Counted from the first letter of the stretch, positions 1-8,714 are shown. The stretch: 44,474 nucleotides of DNA from Spirochaetota bacterium (GCA_030673105.1 DAOVJS010000003.1:1-44474), one strand, 5' to 3'. The notes: a model not told the origin generated them from the sequence alone. Numbers and translations are program-made.

Positions 1-80
1 ATCACCATATACCGAAAATATGTGTGTCGGTGCAATACACTTAGTTCCCCTCCCAGTTAACTAATTTTGTTGCGTCCGAT

Positions 81-108
81 AAGACTAGCGTTACGCTAGT
101 CTTTTTTT
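81..108 (+). terminator. Rho-independent terminator of an upstream gene
   Basis: A perfect 10-bp stem (81-90 with 94-103) with a TTA loop is followed by a run of T to 108. It would end a plus-strand transcript entering from outside the window. A frame running from base 2 to a stop at 62-64 could be the last codons of that gene, but the piece is too short to identify, so no CDS is called. The stretch 109-144 shows nothing. Confidence 0.85.
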
Positions 109-144
109 ATTGCCTGAGCCTCATGTTAATTCAATTATTACCTC

Positions 145-173
145 TTGACTTTCAATTTTTGATTTATTAAAGT
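145..173 (+). promoter_or_regulatory. Sigma70-type promoter for PBP1A
   Basis: TTGACT (145-150), a 17-bp spacer and TAAAGT (168-173) resemble a housekeeping promoter. Transcription would start near 180 and leave a short leader before the TTG start at 208. It lies just after the terminator at 81-108, as expected for a new transcription unit. Confidence 0.5.
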
Positions 174-207
174 TCAATTAGGATTTAAAAATCAGGAAAT
201 GTAAAGA

Positions 208-2955
208 TTGAAGAAATTAGAACTAATACTCATATTCATCCTTTTATTTCTCTCCATAGTACTTGGAATCGGTATGGGCGTCCTGATTTCATCTTTTGAA
301 AATACCACAGATATTTCCAGCCTTGAAGACTTTAGACCGGAAATACCCTCTAAAATTTACGATAGAAACGGTATTCTTATCAGCGAAATCTTTACGGTAA
401 AACGGGAGCCGGTTACATTCGAAAAACTACCAAAGAACCTTATCAATGCCCTTCTGGCGATAGAAGACGATCAATTTTACTCCCACAGAGGTATTAATAT
501 TAAAAGGGTATTCGGAGCTTTTATAGCCAATGTAAAGTCCAAAAGGATAACCCAGGGGGCTAGCACAATAACAATGCAGCTGTCCCGAACACTTTTTACC
601 GGTAGAGAAAAAACTTATACCAGAAAAATTAAAGAAGCCTGGCTTTCTTTGAAGATAGAAAAAAAATATTCAAAAAATGAAATTCTTACTCTATACTTCA
701 ACCAGATATATTTCGGGCACGGTGCATACGGTATTGAGGCAGCATCTCAATTCTATTTTTATAAACACGTCCAGGATCTTACACTCGCCGAATGTGCGCT
801 TCTTGCCGGCCTCCCTCAATCACCTAACAGGTTATCTCCTATAAAAAATCCTCTCCTGGCTCGACATAGACAGGAGAGGGTACTTGAAAGCATGGTAAAA
901 CACAAAATGATCCCCCCAAATGATGCTTATGACTCGTTCCAGGATTTCTGGATAAACTTCAGGCTCCAGATGCGTTCGCCATCACAGTCTGTTTATAAAC
1001 TTACAGAAAACAGAGCTCCTCACTTCGTTGAATATGTAAGGCAGAAACTCGAAAGACTATACGGCTCAAAAAGAATTTACACAGACGGTCTTAAGGTATA
1101 CACATCACTTGACCTGTATCAACAGGGACTCGCGGAACAATACCTGATAGAAGGACTGGAAAGACAGAATGAAATTCATAAAAATATAACGAAAATCGTA
1201 AAAGAAAATCTTGATAAAAAAATTCTTGATTCTCTCGATATGCTCTCTCTTATTTACAATCTTGAGACCCTTGACATTGGGGCTCATAAAGACGAAGAAA
1301 GAATCCTGACTTATCTGGGTGATAATATCCTTGCCCCCCTTGATATGCTATCTTCACTTTTCAGTGCCGATCAGGTTAACCGTATTCTTCAGAGATCTTT
1401 TTCAATTAAAAAAAGCACCGGAGATTTTCAAACCGTTGAAGGTGGAATAATTGCTCTTGAACCGAAAACAGGATATATTACCGCAATGGTCGGAGGGAGC
1501 TCATTTTCAGAAGATAACCAGATTAATAGGGCGGTCCAAATAAGAAGACAAACCGGTTCTGGGTTTAAGCCTTATATTTACACGGCAGCTATCGATACAA
1601 AAATATTTACTCCTGCCACAATAATTGTGGACAGCCCCGTTATCTTTTTTGATGGTGAAAAGCAGTGGATCCCTGACAACTATGGGGGTTCCTACCGGGG
1701 AAAGGTAAGACTAAGAGAAGCGTTAAGACGATCCATAAATGTAATAACGGCAAAAATAGTTGACAGACTGGGCGTTGATGTTATTATAAAGTATGCGTCA
1801 GGCATATTAGGTATAACAGATCCCGAAAAGATACGCGAAAGATTTCCAAAAGTTCATTCAATAGCACTTGGAGTTGTAGAGCTCTCGCCTTACGAACAGG
1901 CAAAAGGTTTTGCTACCTTTGCAAATAAAGGAAAAGAAGTCACTCCTATATCGATTCTCTACGTTCTTGACAGAGATGGAAATCTCATTGATAACTTCGA
2001 GGCTGAGCTTCGAAAGGATCAGATGTCCCGGGGTGAGAAGCAGATAATCTCGGAGCAGACAAATTATATAATCATCGATATGCTTAGAGATGTTTTAAGA
2101 CCCGGAGGCACAGGGTACAGGGCAGCACAGCAGAATGAGTTTGACAAATCTGCGGCCGGTAAAACCGGAACAACTCAGAACTGGAAGGATGCGTGGTTTA
2201 CCGGTTTTACCCCGGACCTGGTCGCATCTGTCTGGATAGGCTTTGATAGAAACAGCATATCCCTTGGCAGGGGCCAGGCTGGCGGCGTGGTTGCGGCTCC
2301 TATATGGGCAAAGTTTATGAGGGATGCTCTAAAAGATATGCCTTCAACCTGGTTTTCAAGGCCCAGGGGAGTATACGCGGTCAAAATATGCAGAATATCC
2401 GGGCTTCTTCCAACTGAGATGTGCGATGATATAATGACAGAACTTTTTCTTGAAGGGACATTACCCACCGAATATTGCTATGATTGTAAAGGGGGCAAAG
2501 AGGACAAATCCTTTAACATTGATATCTTCAACAGGAAAAAGTCTTCATCAGATAGATTTCTAAACAAAAAAATAGAAAAAGACAATTTATTTGATTTTGA
2601 ATTAAACATTGAAGAATATGAATTCCCCGGTGACACAACCACACCGATCTTTCCTGAGGACTATAATTCCGAAGATATTGATTCAGGTGAAAATCGGGAA
2701 CCTTCTCTTGAATACTCACCCGAAGATCTAGAAACTGCTGAAATAAGTGAAGAAACTTTCAATGAAATTGAACCAGAAACTGCTGAAATAAGTGAAGAAA
2801 CTTTCAATGAAATTGAACCGGAAACTGCTGAAATAAGTGAAGAAACTTCTAATGAAATTGAACCGAAATTAAAAATTATTATTGACGAAAAAGAAGTTCC
2901 TGTGGAAAATACGGCTCCGGATGAAACACAATACATAGAAAGTCCACCTGAATGA
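208..2955 (+). CDS. mrcA: Penicillin-binding protein 1A, bifunctional transglycosylase/transpeptidase
   Basis: Class A PBP that polymerises lipid II and cross-links peptidoglycan at the outer face of the inner membrane. Residues 5-28 form an N-terminal membrane anchor. The GT51 domain shows the catalytic Glu86 in the EDDQFYSHRG motif and the QGASTITMQL motif near 116-125. The transpeptidase domain carries Ser451 and Lys454 (SGFK), SIN at 509-511 and KTG at 652-654, so both active sites look intact. At 915 residues it is longer than usual because of an acidic Glu/Ser/Thr-rich tail after about residue 770, which includes three 15-residue repeats. The start is TTG at 208, with AGGAAA about 8 nt upstream. 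lipM follows 41 bp downstream, possibly on the same transcript. Confidence 0.93.
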   Translation: MKKLELILIFILLFLSIVLGIGMGVLISSFENTTDISSLEDFRPEIPSKIYDRNGILISEIFTVKREPVTFEKLPKNLINALLAIEDDQFYSHRGINIKRVFGAFIANVKSKRITQGASTITMQLSRTLFTGREKTYTRKIKEAWLSLKIEKKYSKNEILTLYFNQIYFGHGAYGIEAASQFYFYKHVQDLTLAECALLAGLPQSPNRLSPIKNPLLARHRQERVLESMVKHKMIPPNDAYDSFQDFWINFRLQMRSPSQSVYKLTENRAPHFVEYVRQKLERLYGSKRIYTDGLKVYTSLDLYQQGLAEQYLIEGLERQNEIHKNITKIVKENLDKKILDSLDMLSLIYNLETLDIGAHKDEERILTYLGDNILAPLDMLSSLFSADQVNRILQRSFSIKKSTGDFQTVEGGIIALEPKTGYITAMVGGSSFSEDNQINRAVQIRRQTGSGFKPYIYTAAIDTKIFTPATIIVDSPVIFFDGEKQWIPDNYGGSYRGKVRLREALRRSINVITAKIVDRLGVDVIIKYASGILGITDPEKIRERFPKVHSIALGVVELSPYEQAKGFATFANKGKEVTPISILYVLDRDGNLIDNFEAELRKDQMSRGEKQIISEQTNYIIIDMLRDVLRPGGTGYRAAQQNEFDKSAAGKTGTTQNWKDAWFTGFTPDLVASVWIGFDRNSISLGRGQAGGVVAAPIWAKFMRDALKDMPSTWFSRPRGVYAVKICRISGLLPTEMCDDIMTELFLEGTLPTEYCYDCKGGKEDKSFNIDIFNRKKSSSDRFLNKKIEKDNLFDFELNIEEYEFPGDTTTPIFPEDYNSEDIDSGENREPSLEYSPEDLETAEISEETFNEIEPETAEISEETFNEIEPETAEISEETSNEIEPKLKIIIDEKEVPVENTAPDETQYIESPPE
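2731..2865 (+). repeat. Three tandem 45-bp repeats inside the PBP1A tail
   Basis: Three consecutive 45-bp units (2731-2775, 2776-2820, 2821-2865) encode the 15-residue unit ETAEISEETFNEIEP. Copies 1 and 2 differ at one base, and copy 3 carries only a few changes, so the expansion looks recent. The unit length is a multiple of three, so copy-number change would not break the frame. Confidence 0.95.
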
Positions 2956-2996
2956 CCTGTTTTATCAAAAAAAATACATGAAAGGACTGGCTAATT

Positions 2997-3785
2997 GTGC
3001 CGCCCACAAAAAAAAGACCTTTTCGATTTATGTATTCCGGGGAAAACAATGGATACATAAATATGTCGATGGATGAAGCAGTAATGATGGGTTTGAAAGA
3101 TCACCATTCTACACCTGTGTTGAGAATTTACAAATGGAAACCCCCTACAATTTCTATTGGATATTTCCAGAGCGCGTCTGACATCGATTTTGAAAATATT
3201 GAAAAAGACGGAGTAGGCGTGGTTCGCAGGCTCACAGGAGGGAGAGCAGTGCTCCATGATGAAGAGCTAACCTACAGCATTCTCTTTACGGAAGAAGATT
3301 TTAGCCCTTTCAAAAAAAGGGAAATTTTCATTTTTATAGCACGATGCCTTGTGGATGCGTTGAACCTGATTGGCATTGATTCAAAAATAGTCGAGAAAAC
3401 GAAAGGTGACCTAAAATCCCCGAACTGTTTCGCTTCTCCAGCGCAGTATGAGATTGAAGCAATGAAGGAGGGAAAACTGATCGGAAGCGCCCAGATGATT
3501 AAAAATGGGGTTGTAGTCCAGCATGGGGCAATACCTCTAACCGGATCATACACTCGAATTGTCAAATATTTAAAATCAGGCTCACCAGCCTTTAAATCCG
3601 TTTCTTCCTTAGCACAGGCTTCATGTAATGATATAGGTGAAAAAGAACTTCTCAAGGCATTAAAAAAAGGATTCGGAAACCATCTTCACCTTATTGAGGG
3701 CAGGCTGAGTGACTACGAAAACAAAATAACAGAAGAACTGTCAGTAAAGAAATACTCACAAAAATATTGGATGTATAGAAAGTAA
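2997..3785 (+). CDS. lipM: Octanoyltransferase LipM / lipoate-protein ligase A family
   Basis: Biotin/lipoyl-transferase fold protein of 262 residues. It carries RRLTGGRAVLHDEELTYS (residues 77-94), the TGGRAVLH form typical of LipM octanoyltransferases rather than the GGG form of LplA. A Cys at 144 in the NCFASPAQYE context sits where LipM has its catalytic Cys. GSAQ and VVQHGAIPL around 163-181 are also LipM-like. LipM moves octanoyl groups from acyl carrier protein to lipoyl domains such as GcvH. That function is inferred from family; lipoate ligase activity is the alternative. The start is GTG at 2997 with AAAGGA 10 nt upstream. The gene ends 5 bp from the convergent Crp-like gene, leaving no room for separate terminators. 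Confidence 0.8.
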   Translation: MPPTKKRPFRFMYSGENNGYINMSMDEAVMMGLKDHHSTPVLRIYKWKPPTISIGYFQSASDIDFENIEKDGVGVVRRLTGGRAVLHDEELTYSILFTEEDFSPFKKREIFIFIARCLVDALNLIGIDSKIVEKTKGDLKSPNCFASPAQYEIEAMKEGKLIGSAQMIKNGVVVQHGAIPLTGSYTRIVKYLKSGSPAFKSVSSLAQASCNDIGEKELLKALKKGFGNHLHLIEGRLSDYENKITEELSVKKYSQKYWMYRK

Positions 3786-3790
3786 ACTTA

Positions 3791-4441
3791 CTACTCCTGT
3801 GCTTGTGCCTGGCGTTTACTTTTAACCAGGCGGAACATTTCATACAGATTTTTCACGATGATCCTGTCTTCGTACAACTGTATTTTTCCGGTATTGGAAA
3901 AACTAACGAGGACATCTTTCACCTTATTCACCTTTTCCCCGCACCAATTGGCGATCCCCTCAGTTGTGCTGCTAAACGTCGTTGCTGAGGTTGTCTTTGG
4001 TGAAATATTTCGATTTTCGGCAAGCATCAGAAAAACATCACAAACCTTCGAAGTAATATCAGGCAGAGACAGGATCAGAAGTTTTCGTTTTGCGTCATAG
4101 ATTCTATTAGAGAAAACTCTAAGAAGTTTAACAGCCAGTTGTGGATTGCCCTGGAGAAGAAGGTTAAAATTTTCTTTATTAAATTTCAATACCTTTACCC
4201 TGTCCATTGCTATGGCCGTAGCACTTCTTGGTTGGTCTTCAAGAATTGCCATTTCTCCGAAAATATCGCCGGGATTTAAAATATCAAGTGCCTTTTCCAT
4301 ATCTGATACGATTTTTGTTACCTTGACTCTTCCTTCCTGAAGGATATAAAATTCATTGCCAGGTTCATATTCACAAAAAAGAATATCTCCCGGCTGATAC
4401 GTTACCCCGAACTTATCTATCATGTGACTATCCATTTTCAT
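3791..4441 (-). CDS. Crp/Fnr-family cyclic-nucleotide-binding regulator
   Basis: A 216-residue protein with an N-terminal cNMP-binding beta-barrel (residues about 10-115, with FGEMAILEDQPRSATA at the phosphate-binding cassette) followed by a long helix. The C-terminal region (about 150-205) has the size of a winged helix-turn-helix, although it is divergent. The RSAT motif suggests real nucleotide binding. No Fe-S cysteine cluster of the Fnr kind is seen. It is the last gene of an operon after a second cNMP-binding protein, 39 bp downstream of it, which suggests the two act in the same signalling pathway. Its targets cannot be read from the sequence. Confidence 0.8.
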   Translation of the reverse strand: MKMDSHMIDKFGVTYQPGDILFCEYEPGNEFYILQEGRVKVTKIVSDMEKALDILNPGDIFGEMAILEDQPRSATAIAMDRVKVLKFNKENFNLLLQGNPQLAVKLLRVFSNRIYDAKRKLLILSLPDITSKVCDVFLMLAENRNISPKTTSATTFSSTTEGIANWCGEKVNKVKDVLVSFSNTGKIQLYEDRIIVKNLYEMFRLVKSKRQAQAQE

Positions 4442-4480
4442 AAGCCGGTTTCATTCCTCACTTTAAATAAGATTAAAATC

Positions 4481-5509
4481 TCACATAAGCTCGGCAAGCT
4501 CCTTTTTAGCCTTCCGGTCAACCTGACTTTCCGGCGGCATTTTTATAACTTTATCGAAAAAGGAGACTGCTTTTTCTCTATTTCCCTCATGCTTATAAAT
4601 CAGGCCAATATTAAAGAGAGCATCCTTTACATTATCATCCTTTGGATACCTTTTTATCATGTTCGTAAAAATTAAAACAGCTTCTTTATAGTTTTTTAAA
4701 GCTATGAGGCACCTTCCCATTTCAAATTCAATTTTGGGGATATATTCTTTGGCATTTTCATCGAGCGATCCTGACGTATGAAGGGTTTTGAAAAGTTTAT
4801 AAGCATCTTCATACCTCTCCTGTGAAAATAGACTGATAGCATCATAATATTTTGTCGCTATATCGATATCTTCTTTTATTTCAGATTCCTTATTTTCCTC
4901 CTGGGGCTGTAAATCACTATCTGTTTCCCCCGCCTCCTGTAATATACTTGTATAAGTGCCGGAACCTTTACCCTCGAGCGCGTCCTTTACACTGGCAAGC
5001 CGCTCTTTTGCCTGAGAAGCATAACTTCCATTTTGATAGTGTTTCAGATAAGTCTCATATACATATTGAGCCTGTTTGTACTTATGTTTCTTTAAATAAT
5101 ATTCACCGATTTTAAAGAGTTCAATCTGGCTATCTCCAGCCTCGTCATGGTCCAGGAAACTGCGTGCTATTTTACCGGCTCTTCTCAATTGATTGCTGAA
5201 GACTCTAAGAAAGTTAGTTATGATTTTAATATTCTTTGTAATGAGGTTTTCAAACTCCTCATTTGTCAGAACCAGGGCTATTGCGTCTTTGATAACCAGT
5301 ACAGTCTCCTCCCGCGGTCTTTTCGCAAGCGCTGATTTAACCCCAAAGAATTCTCCATTCTTGAGAGTATCTCTTACCTCTTCACCTGTTTCAATCGAAA
5401 GGTGAACGAGACTGACTACACCCGACTTTAAAATATAGATATTATCCCCTAGATCCCCACGGAAATAGATAACAGAACCTGTTTTATATTTTCTTTGAAT
5501 TCCTGGCAC
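4481..5509 (-). CDS. cNMP-binding domain protein with TPR repeats
   Basis: A 342-residue protein. Residues 1-120 form a cyclic-nucleotide-binding domain (GDNIYILKSGVVSLV, GEFFGVKSALAKRPREETV). From about 130 to 340 it has tetratricopeptide-like helical pairs, such as IGEYYLKKHKYKQAQYVYE, RYEDAYKLFKTL and the GRCLIALKNYKEAVLIF / GLIYKHEGNREKAVSFFDK units. No DNA-binding or catalytic domain is evident, so it looks like an adaptor whose protein contacts respond to a nucleotide. The domain combination is known in spirochaetes. The start is GTG at 5509, preceded by two copies of an AGGAAGGA ribosome site created by a 16-bp duplication. Confidence 0.8.
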   Translation of the reverse strand: MPGIQRKYKTGSVIYFRGDLGDNIYILKSGVVSLVHLSIETGEEVRDTLKNGEFFGVKSALAKRPREETVLVIKDAIALVLTNEEFENLITKNIKIITNFLRVFSNQLRRAGKIARSFLDHDEAGDSQIELFKIGEYYLKKHKYKQAQYVYETYLKHYQNGSYASQAKERLASVKDALEGKGSGTYTSILQEAGETDSDLQPQEENKESEIKEDIDIATKYYDAISLFSQERYEDAYKLFKTLHTSGSLDENAKEYIPKIEFEMGRCLIALKNYKEAVLIFTNMIKRYPKDDNVKDALFNIGLIYKHEGNREKAVSFFDKVIKMPPESQVDRKAKKELAELM

Positions 5510-5540
5510 GATTCCTTCCTAAATCGATTCCTTCCTAAAT
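5509..5540 (-). repeat. Perfect 16-bp tandem duplication covering a ribosome site
   Basis: The 16-bp unit CGATTCCTTCCTAAAT (plus strand) occurs at 5509-5524 and again at 5525-5540. On the coding strand each unit contains an AGGAAGGA Shine-Dalgarno. The distal copy also contains the stop codon of the amidohydrolase (5537-5535). The downstream cNMP/TPR gene therefore has two candidate ribosome sites, at about 4 and 20 nt from its GTG start. Confidence 0.9.
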
Positions 5541-6752
5541 CGGTAAAAACGGCAGCTCTTTATGGAAACCAACAATTTCTCTCATCTTTTCCATAAGGCT
5601 CCCCGGATCCCCTATGATAATTTTGTCTTTCCCTTCAATGTTTATCCTGGTGCAATTCAGACCGAAATCATTAAATATATTTTCAAATTTATCATCACCA
5701 TAAATGGGGGTCCCTTCCATAAAAACAAGGGAAATGTCTTTCAGGTGAGCGTTCACAAGAGATGAATAAGGGTTGTTTTGATCTCCGGAGATGATCAATA
5801 AATCACCAAGTTTACCCTTTGCCAATGATCCTAACTTATCCTGAATCCTGAATGCTTTCACGGGATTTTCAGTAATCATCCGTACAATAATCTCATCATC
5901 AAGTTCTTCATTATACATCTCTTTGTACACTTTTTTTGCAAATCTTATTTCATCCAGTATATTCAATTCACCGGTCGCAGGTGAATCCGTACCGATAGAG
6001 ACATTGACACCTGCATCAAGTAATTCTCTTATTTTTGCGGTTCTCCCAAACATATATACATTGGAACCTGGGCACCAGACAAAATGAGCCTTTTTCCTGG
6101 CAACTTTTTTTATATCTTTTTTTGAAAAACCTATGCCATGTACAAGAACAGAATGTTCACCAAGTGCATGGTGCCCTTCAAGAATTTCTATCCCTCTCAT
6201 GGACTCAACATCAAATCCTTCTTCAATATGAGTAACAAAAGGGATGTTATTCTCAACAGCCTTTTTATATTCTACGTCAATCCCATCTCCCCATTTAAGA
6301 TCATAAACAGAAACCTCATGAGCAAGTGAATAATCTTTTAATACTCTTATTGGAAGCTTATCAATAAATGGATTATTTATATGGTGAGGCATATGGTCAT
6401 GTACTGTTGTTATACCGGAGATAAGATTTTTATAAGTACCTACCAGATAAAGATCGAATGGCTCACTTTTATTCCTTTCTTCATATATCGGAGAATTTTT
6501 AAGGTCATAATCCCACGGTAACCAGCAGATATACGGGCTGGTGCCTATCCTGGGATAATAGGTCCCAAATAGATGATCATGTGCGTTCATGAGAGCAGGA
6601 AAAAGGATGTACGAACCATCGATCTCATAATTCTTTACTTTAGATTCCGTAAAACTATCTATTTTTCCGTTTGATATCTTAATACTTGCATCATGTTTGA
6701 CCTCATCGGGTGTTACAATGGTTAAGGGACTTAATGAATATTCATCAATCAT
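5535..6752 (-). CDS. Metal-dependent amidohydrolase (deaminase/chlorohydrolase-like)
   Basis: Amidohydrolase-superfamily TIM barrel of 405 residues. The metal ligands are visible: His58 and His60 (NAHDH), His175 (FVTHIEEG), His205 (LVHGIGFS) and Asp256 (SIGTDSPAT). The pattern fits the mononuclear cytosine deaminase/TrzN/MtaD-like branch, which usually deaminates purine or thio-nucleoside compounds. The substrate cannot be decided from sequence. ATG at 6752 has AAGGA 9 nt upstream. It is the first gene of an operon with the two cNMP-binding proteins, 25 bp before the next gene. Whether its substrate relates to the nucleotide sensed by those proteins is unknown. Confidence 0.8.
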   Translation of the reverse strand: MIDEYSLSPLTIVTPDEVKHDASIKISNGKIDSFTESKVKNYEIDGSYILFPALMNAHDHLFGTYYPRIGTSPYICWLPWDYDLKNSPIYEERNKSEPFDLYLVGTYKNLISGITTVHDHMPHHINNPFIDKLPIRVLKDYSLAHEVSVYDLKWGDGIDVEYKKAVENNIPFVTHIEEGFDVESMRGIEILEGHHALGEHSVLVHGIGFSKKDIKKVARKKAHFVWCPGSNVYMFGRTAKIRELLDAGVNVSIGTDSPATGELNILDEIRFAKKVYKEMYNEELDDEIIVRMITENPVKAFRIQDKLGSLAKGKLGDLLIISGDQNNPYSSLVNAHLKDISLVFMEGTPIYGDDKFENIFNDFGLNCTRINIEGKDKIIIGDPGSLMEKMREIVGFHKELPFLPI

Positions 6753-6855
6753 AACATGAGATCCTTGCCATGGATTGTGAAATTATATGGGAATAAACTA
6801 TCCAGGTCAATAAAAATTTAATTCTTCTGCTACTGTGACAAACAATGAAAATTCG

Positions 6856-6884
6856 ATAGTACACTTAATATATTATATCGTCAA
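6856..6884 (-). promoter_or_regulatory. Sigma70-type promoter for the amidohydrolase operon
   Basis: On the minus strand TTGACG (6884-6879), a 17-bp spacer and TACTAT (6861-6856) lie about 100 nt before the amidohydrolase ATG, in an AT-rich 280-bp gap (6753-7032). No clear terminator for apt was seen in the same gap. Confidence 0.5.
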
Positions 6885-7032
6885 ATCAACTCAATAACAA
6901 AAGTTTAGATTAAAAAAGTTACATCTAAAACAAATTATAAGTGAATAATATATATAAATGCCAATAATTAACACACTTTTTAACATAAAAATATAATTAG
7001 TAATGAGATCTATCAAACAGGATAAGTAACCT

Positions 7033-7551
7033 TTATTCTTCAGAATATTTAACTATAGAGAATACAGGTTCATTTATACCTTCTCTCCCGCCTAAAAACT
7101 CCAGCTCTACCAGGAACGCTGCTTCAATAAGATTTCCTCCAAGTAATTCTACAATTTCAATCATCGCTTTTAGTGTCCCCCCTGTTGCGAGAAGATCATC
7201 GACGATGAGAACATTTTCCCCTCTATCTATCGCATCTTCGTGGACCGCCAGGGTATCGGTTCCATATTCTAATTCATAAGTCACCTCAATTTGTTTACAA
7301 GGTAGTTTTCCCTTTTTTCGAACCGGTATAAATCCCGCATTTAGAAGATATGCAAGAGGGCCCCCTACAATAAACCCCCTTGATTCCGCTCCTACAACTT
7401 TACTGATCTTTTTCCCTTTATACCTTTCATAGAGGATATTAATTGATTCTTTGAAGGCTTTACTATCCTTCCAGAGAGTCGTGATATCTTTAAATCCAAC
7501 ACCGGCTTTTGGAAAATCCGGAACATTCCTGATAAATTTTCTCAAATCCAT
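7033..7551 (-). CDS. apt: Adenine phosphoribosyltransferase
   Basis: Cytoplasmic purine-salvage enzyme that converts adenine and PRPP to AMP. The PRPP-binding motif VLIVDDLLATGGT is clear, as is the N-terminal NVPDFPKAGVGFKDIT signature. About 172 residues is the usual length. The frame opens with an earlier ATG at 7557, but AAGGA abuts that codon directly. The ATG at 7551 has 6 nt spacing and gives the usual Apt start MDLRKFI, so it is preferred. It lies immediately after the sigma factor gene (stop at 7561), so the two are translationally coupled. Confidence 0.93.
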   Translation of the reverse strand: MDLRKFIRNVPDFPKAGVGFKDITTLWKDSKAFKESINILYERYKGKKISKVVGAESRGFIVGGPLAYLLNAGFIPVRKKGKLPCKQIEVTYELEYGTDTLAVHEDAIDRGENVLIVDDLLATGGTLKAMIEIVELLGGNLIEAAFLVELEFLGGREGINEPVFSIVKYSEE

Positions 7552-7560
7552 AAACATTCC

Positions 7561-8538
7561 TTACTCATTAAAGGTAAATTCCTTAAGGTCTTTCGAGAGT
7601 TTAAAACTCTTCAATTTTCTCAGGGCACTGTTCTGTATCTGTCTTACGCGTTCTCTTGTTATCCCGATAGCCTTTCCAGTCTCTTCAAGGGTATAGGGCC
7701 CTTCACCATCCAGACCGAATCTTAACTCTATTATCCTTTTTTCCCTGGAACTTAGCTTATTCAACACCTGCTTTAAAAGTTCCTGCAGAGCCATAAAAAA
7801 GATTACATCCTCATACATTACGCTTTCTGTATCTTCAATAAGATCAGACAGTTCCGATGAGCCGTCTATATTCACGGGAGCTTCAAGGGAACCCGGCTCC
7901 TGGGCAATGTGCAGGATTTTTACCACTTTTTCTTTCGGGATACCCAAATGTTCTGATATTTCAATTGGAGTAGGTTCCCGGCCAAGTTTTTGGGTAAGCT
8001 GCTTAGTCATATAGTAACATTTTTTAATTGTATTAAGCATATGTATCGGCAATCGAATCATCCGTCCCTTATCTGCTATCGCTTTAATAATCGACTGACG
8101 GATCCACCATGTACTGTACGTGCTAAATTTAAACCCTTTGGTATAATCAAAACGATCAATCGCCTCAATAAGACCAATATTACCCTCATCTATCAGATCA
8201 ATTAAGCTCAAGCCTCTATGCTGGTACTTTTTTGCAATACTTACCACCAGCCTTAGATTTGCCGTTACCAGTTTATTTTTTACGTCAATCAGTTTTTGTT
8301 CGTACGCTTTCCTTTCATTTTTACATGCCCGTCTATCGATCTCCTCAATCTTTAACTTATATGAAAACTTATTCAAAGTGTCCTTAAAATATCCTATTTC
8401 GATATAACACTTTTTTTCTTCTTCAGGGCGTAATAGAGGGATTTTGTTAATCTGCTTTAAATAATAGGCTATAGGGTCATCCTCATCCTTATGCAAATTG
8501 TGATCAGATTTCTGAAGTTTATAATTCTGCATTTCCAT
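7561..8538 (-). CDS. rpoS: RNA polymerase sigma factor, group 2 sigma70 (RpoS-like)
   Basis: A 325-residue sigma70 factor. Region 1.2 (DPIAYYLKQINKIPLL, about 21-36) is followed by region 2 (NLRLVVSIAKKYQHRG, LIDEGNIGLIEAIDRFDY, STYSTWWIRQSI). Region 3 contains REPTPIEISEHLGIP. Region 4 has RFGLDGEGPYTLEETG and the ITRERVRQIQ recognition helix. It lacks the N-terminal 1.1 region and long insert of a primary RpoD, so it is an alternative factor. The symbol is a class assignment supported by the NlpD-like neighbour; orthology to enterobacterial RpoS is not proven. No Shine-Dalgarno precedes ATG 8538, and a predicted promoter would start transcription almost at that codon. ATG 8532 is an alternative start. 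Confidence 0.85.
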   Translation of the reverse strand: MEMQNYKLQKSDHNLHKDEDDPIAYYLKQINKIPLLRPEEEKKCYIEIGYFKDTLNKFSYKLKIEEIDRRACKNERKAYEQKLIDVKNKLVTANLRLVVSIAKKYQHRGLSLIDLIDEGNIGLIEAIDRFDYTKGFKFSTYSTWWIRQSIIKAIADKGRMIRLPIHMLNTIKKCYYMTKQLTQKLGREPTPIEISEHLGIPKEKVVKILHIAQEPGSLEAPVNIDGSSELSDLIEDTESVMYEDVIFFMALQELLKQVLNKLSSREKRIIELRFGLDGEGPYTLEETGKAIGITRERVRQIQNSALRKLKSFKLSKDLKEFTFNE

Positions 8539-8543
8539 ATTAT

Positions 8544-8572
8544 AATATAAAGATAGGCAAGTAAACTTTCAA
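8544..8572 (-). promoter_or_regulatory. Predicted promoter giving a near-leaderless sigma-factor mRNA
   Basis: Minus-strand TTGAAA (8572-8567), a 17-bp spacer and TATATT (8549-8544) each match the sigma70 consensus at 5 of 6 positions. The expected transcription start is near 8537, at the ATG itself (8538-8536). The absence of any ribosome site agrees with a leaderless message, but AT-rich DNA gives such matches by chance. Confidence 0.4.
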
Positions 8573-8622
8573 TCATTATGATATTTAATTGCTCGCCTCG
8601 TTATTTGTTTTTAGCAATAAAG

Positions 8623-8688
8623 CCGGTATTAAAATACCGGAGAGAGCTGGTACAAAATACCCGCTTCCTCTGGTACGAAGTACCAGCT
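8623..8688 (-). promoter_or_regulatory. Stacked hairpins with alternative pairing between the LysM gene and the sigma gene
   Basis: 8623-8630 pairs with 8633-8640 (CCGGTATT). The 9-bp arm at 8645-8653 can pair with 8680-8688, while 8670-8676 can pair with 8680-8686 around a GAA loop, so the two pairings exclude each other. The T content after the structures is weak, so this could be a processing or 3'-end element of the LysM gene, or a switch for readthrough into the sigma gene. Confidence 0.5.
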
Positions 8689-8714
8689 ATTAATAGATAA
8701 AACCATAAGACAAG

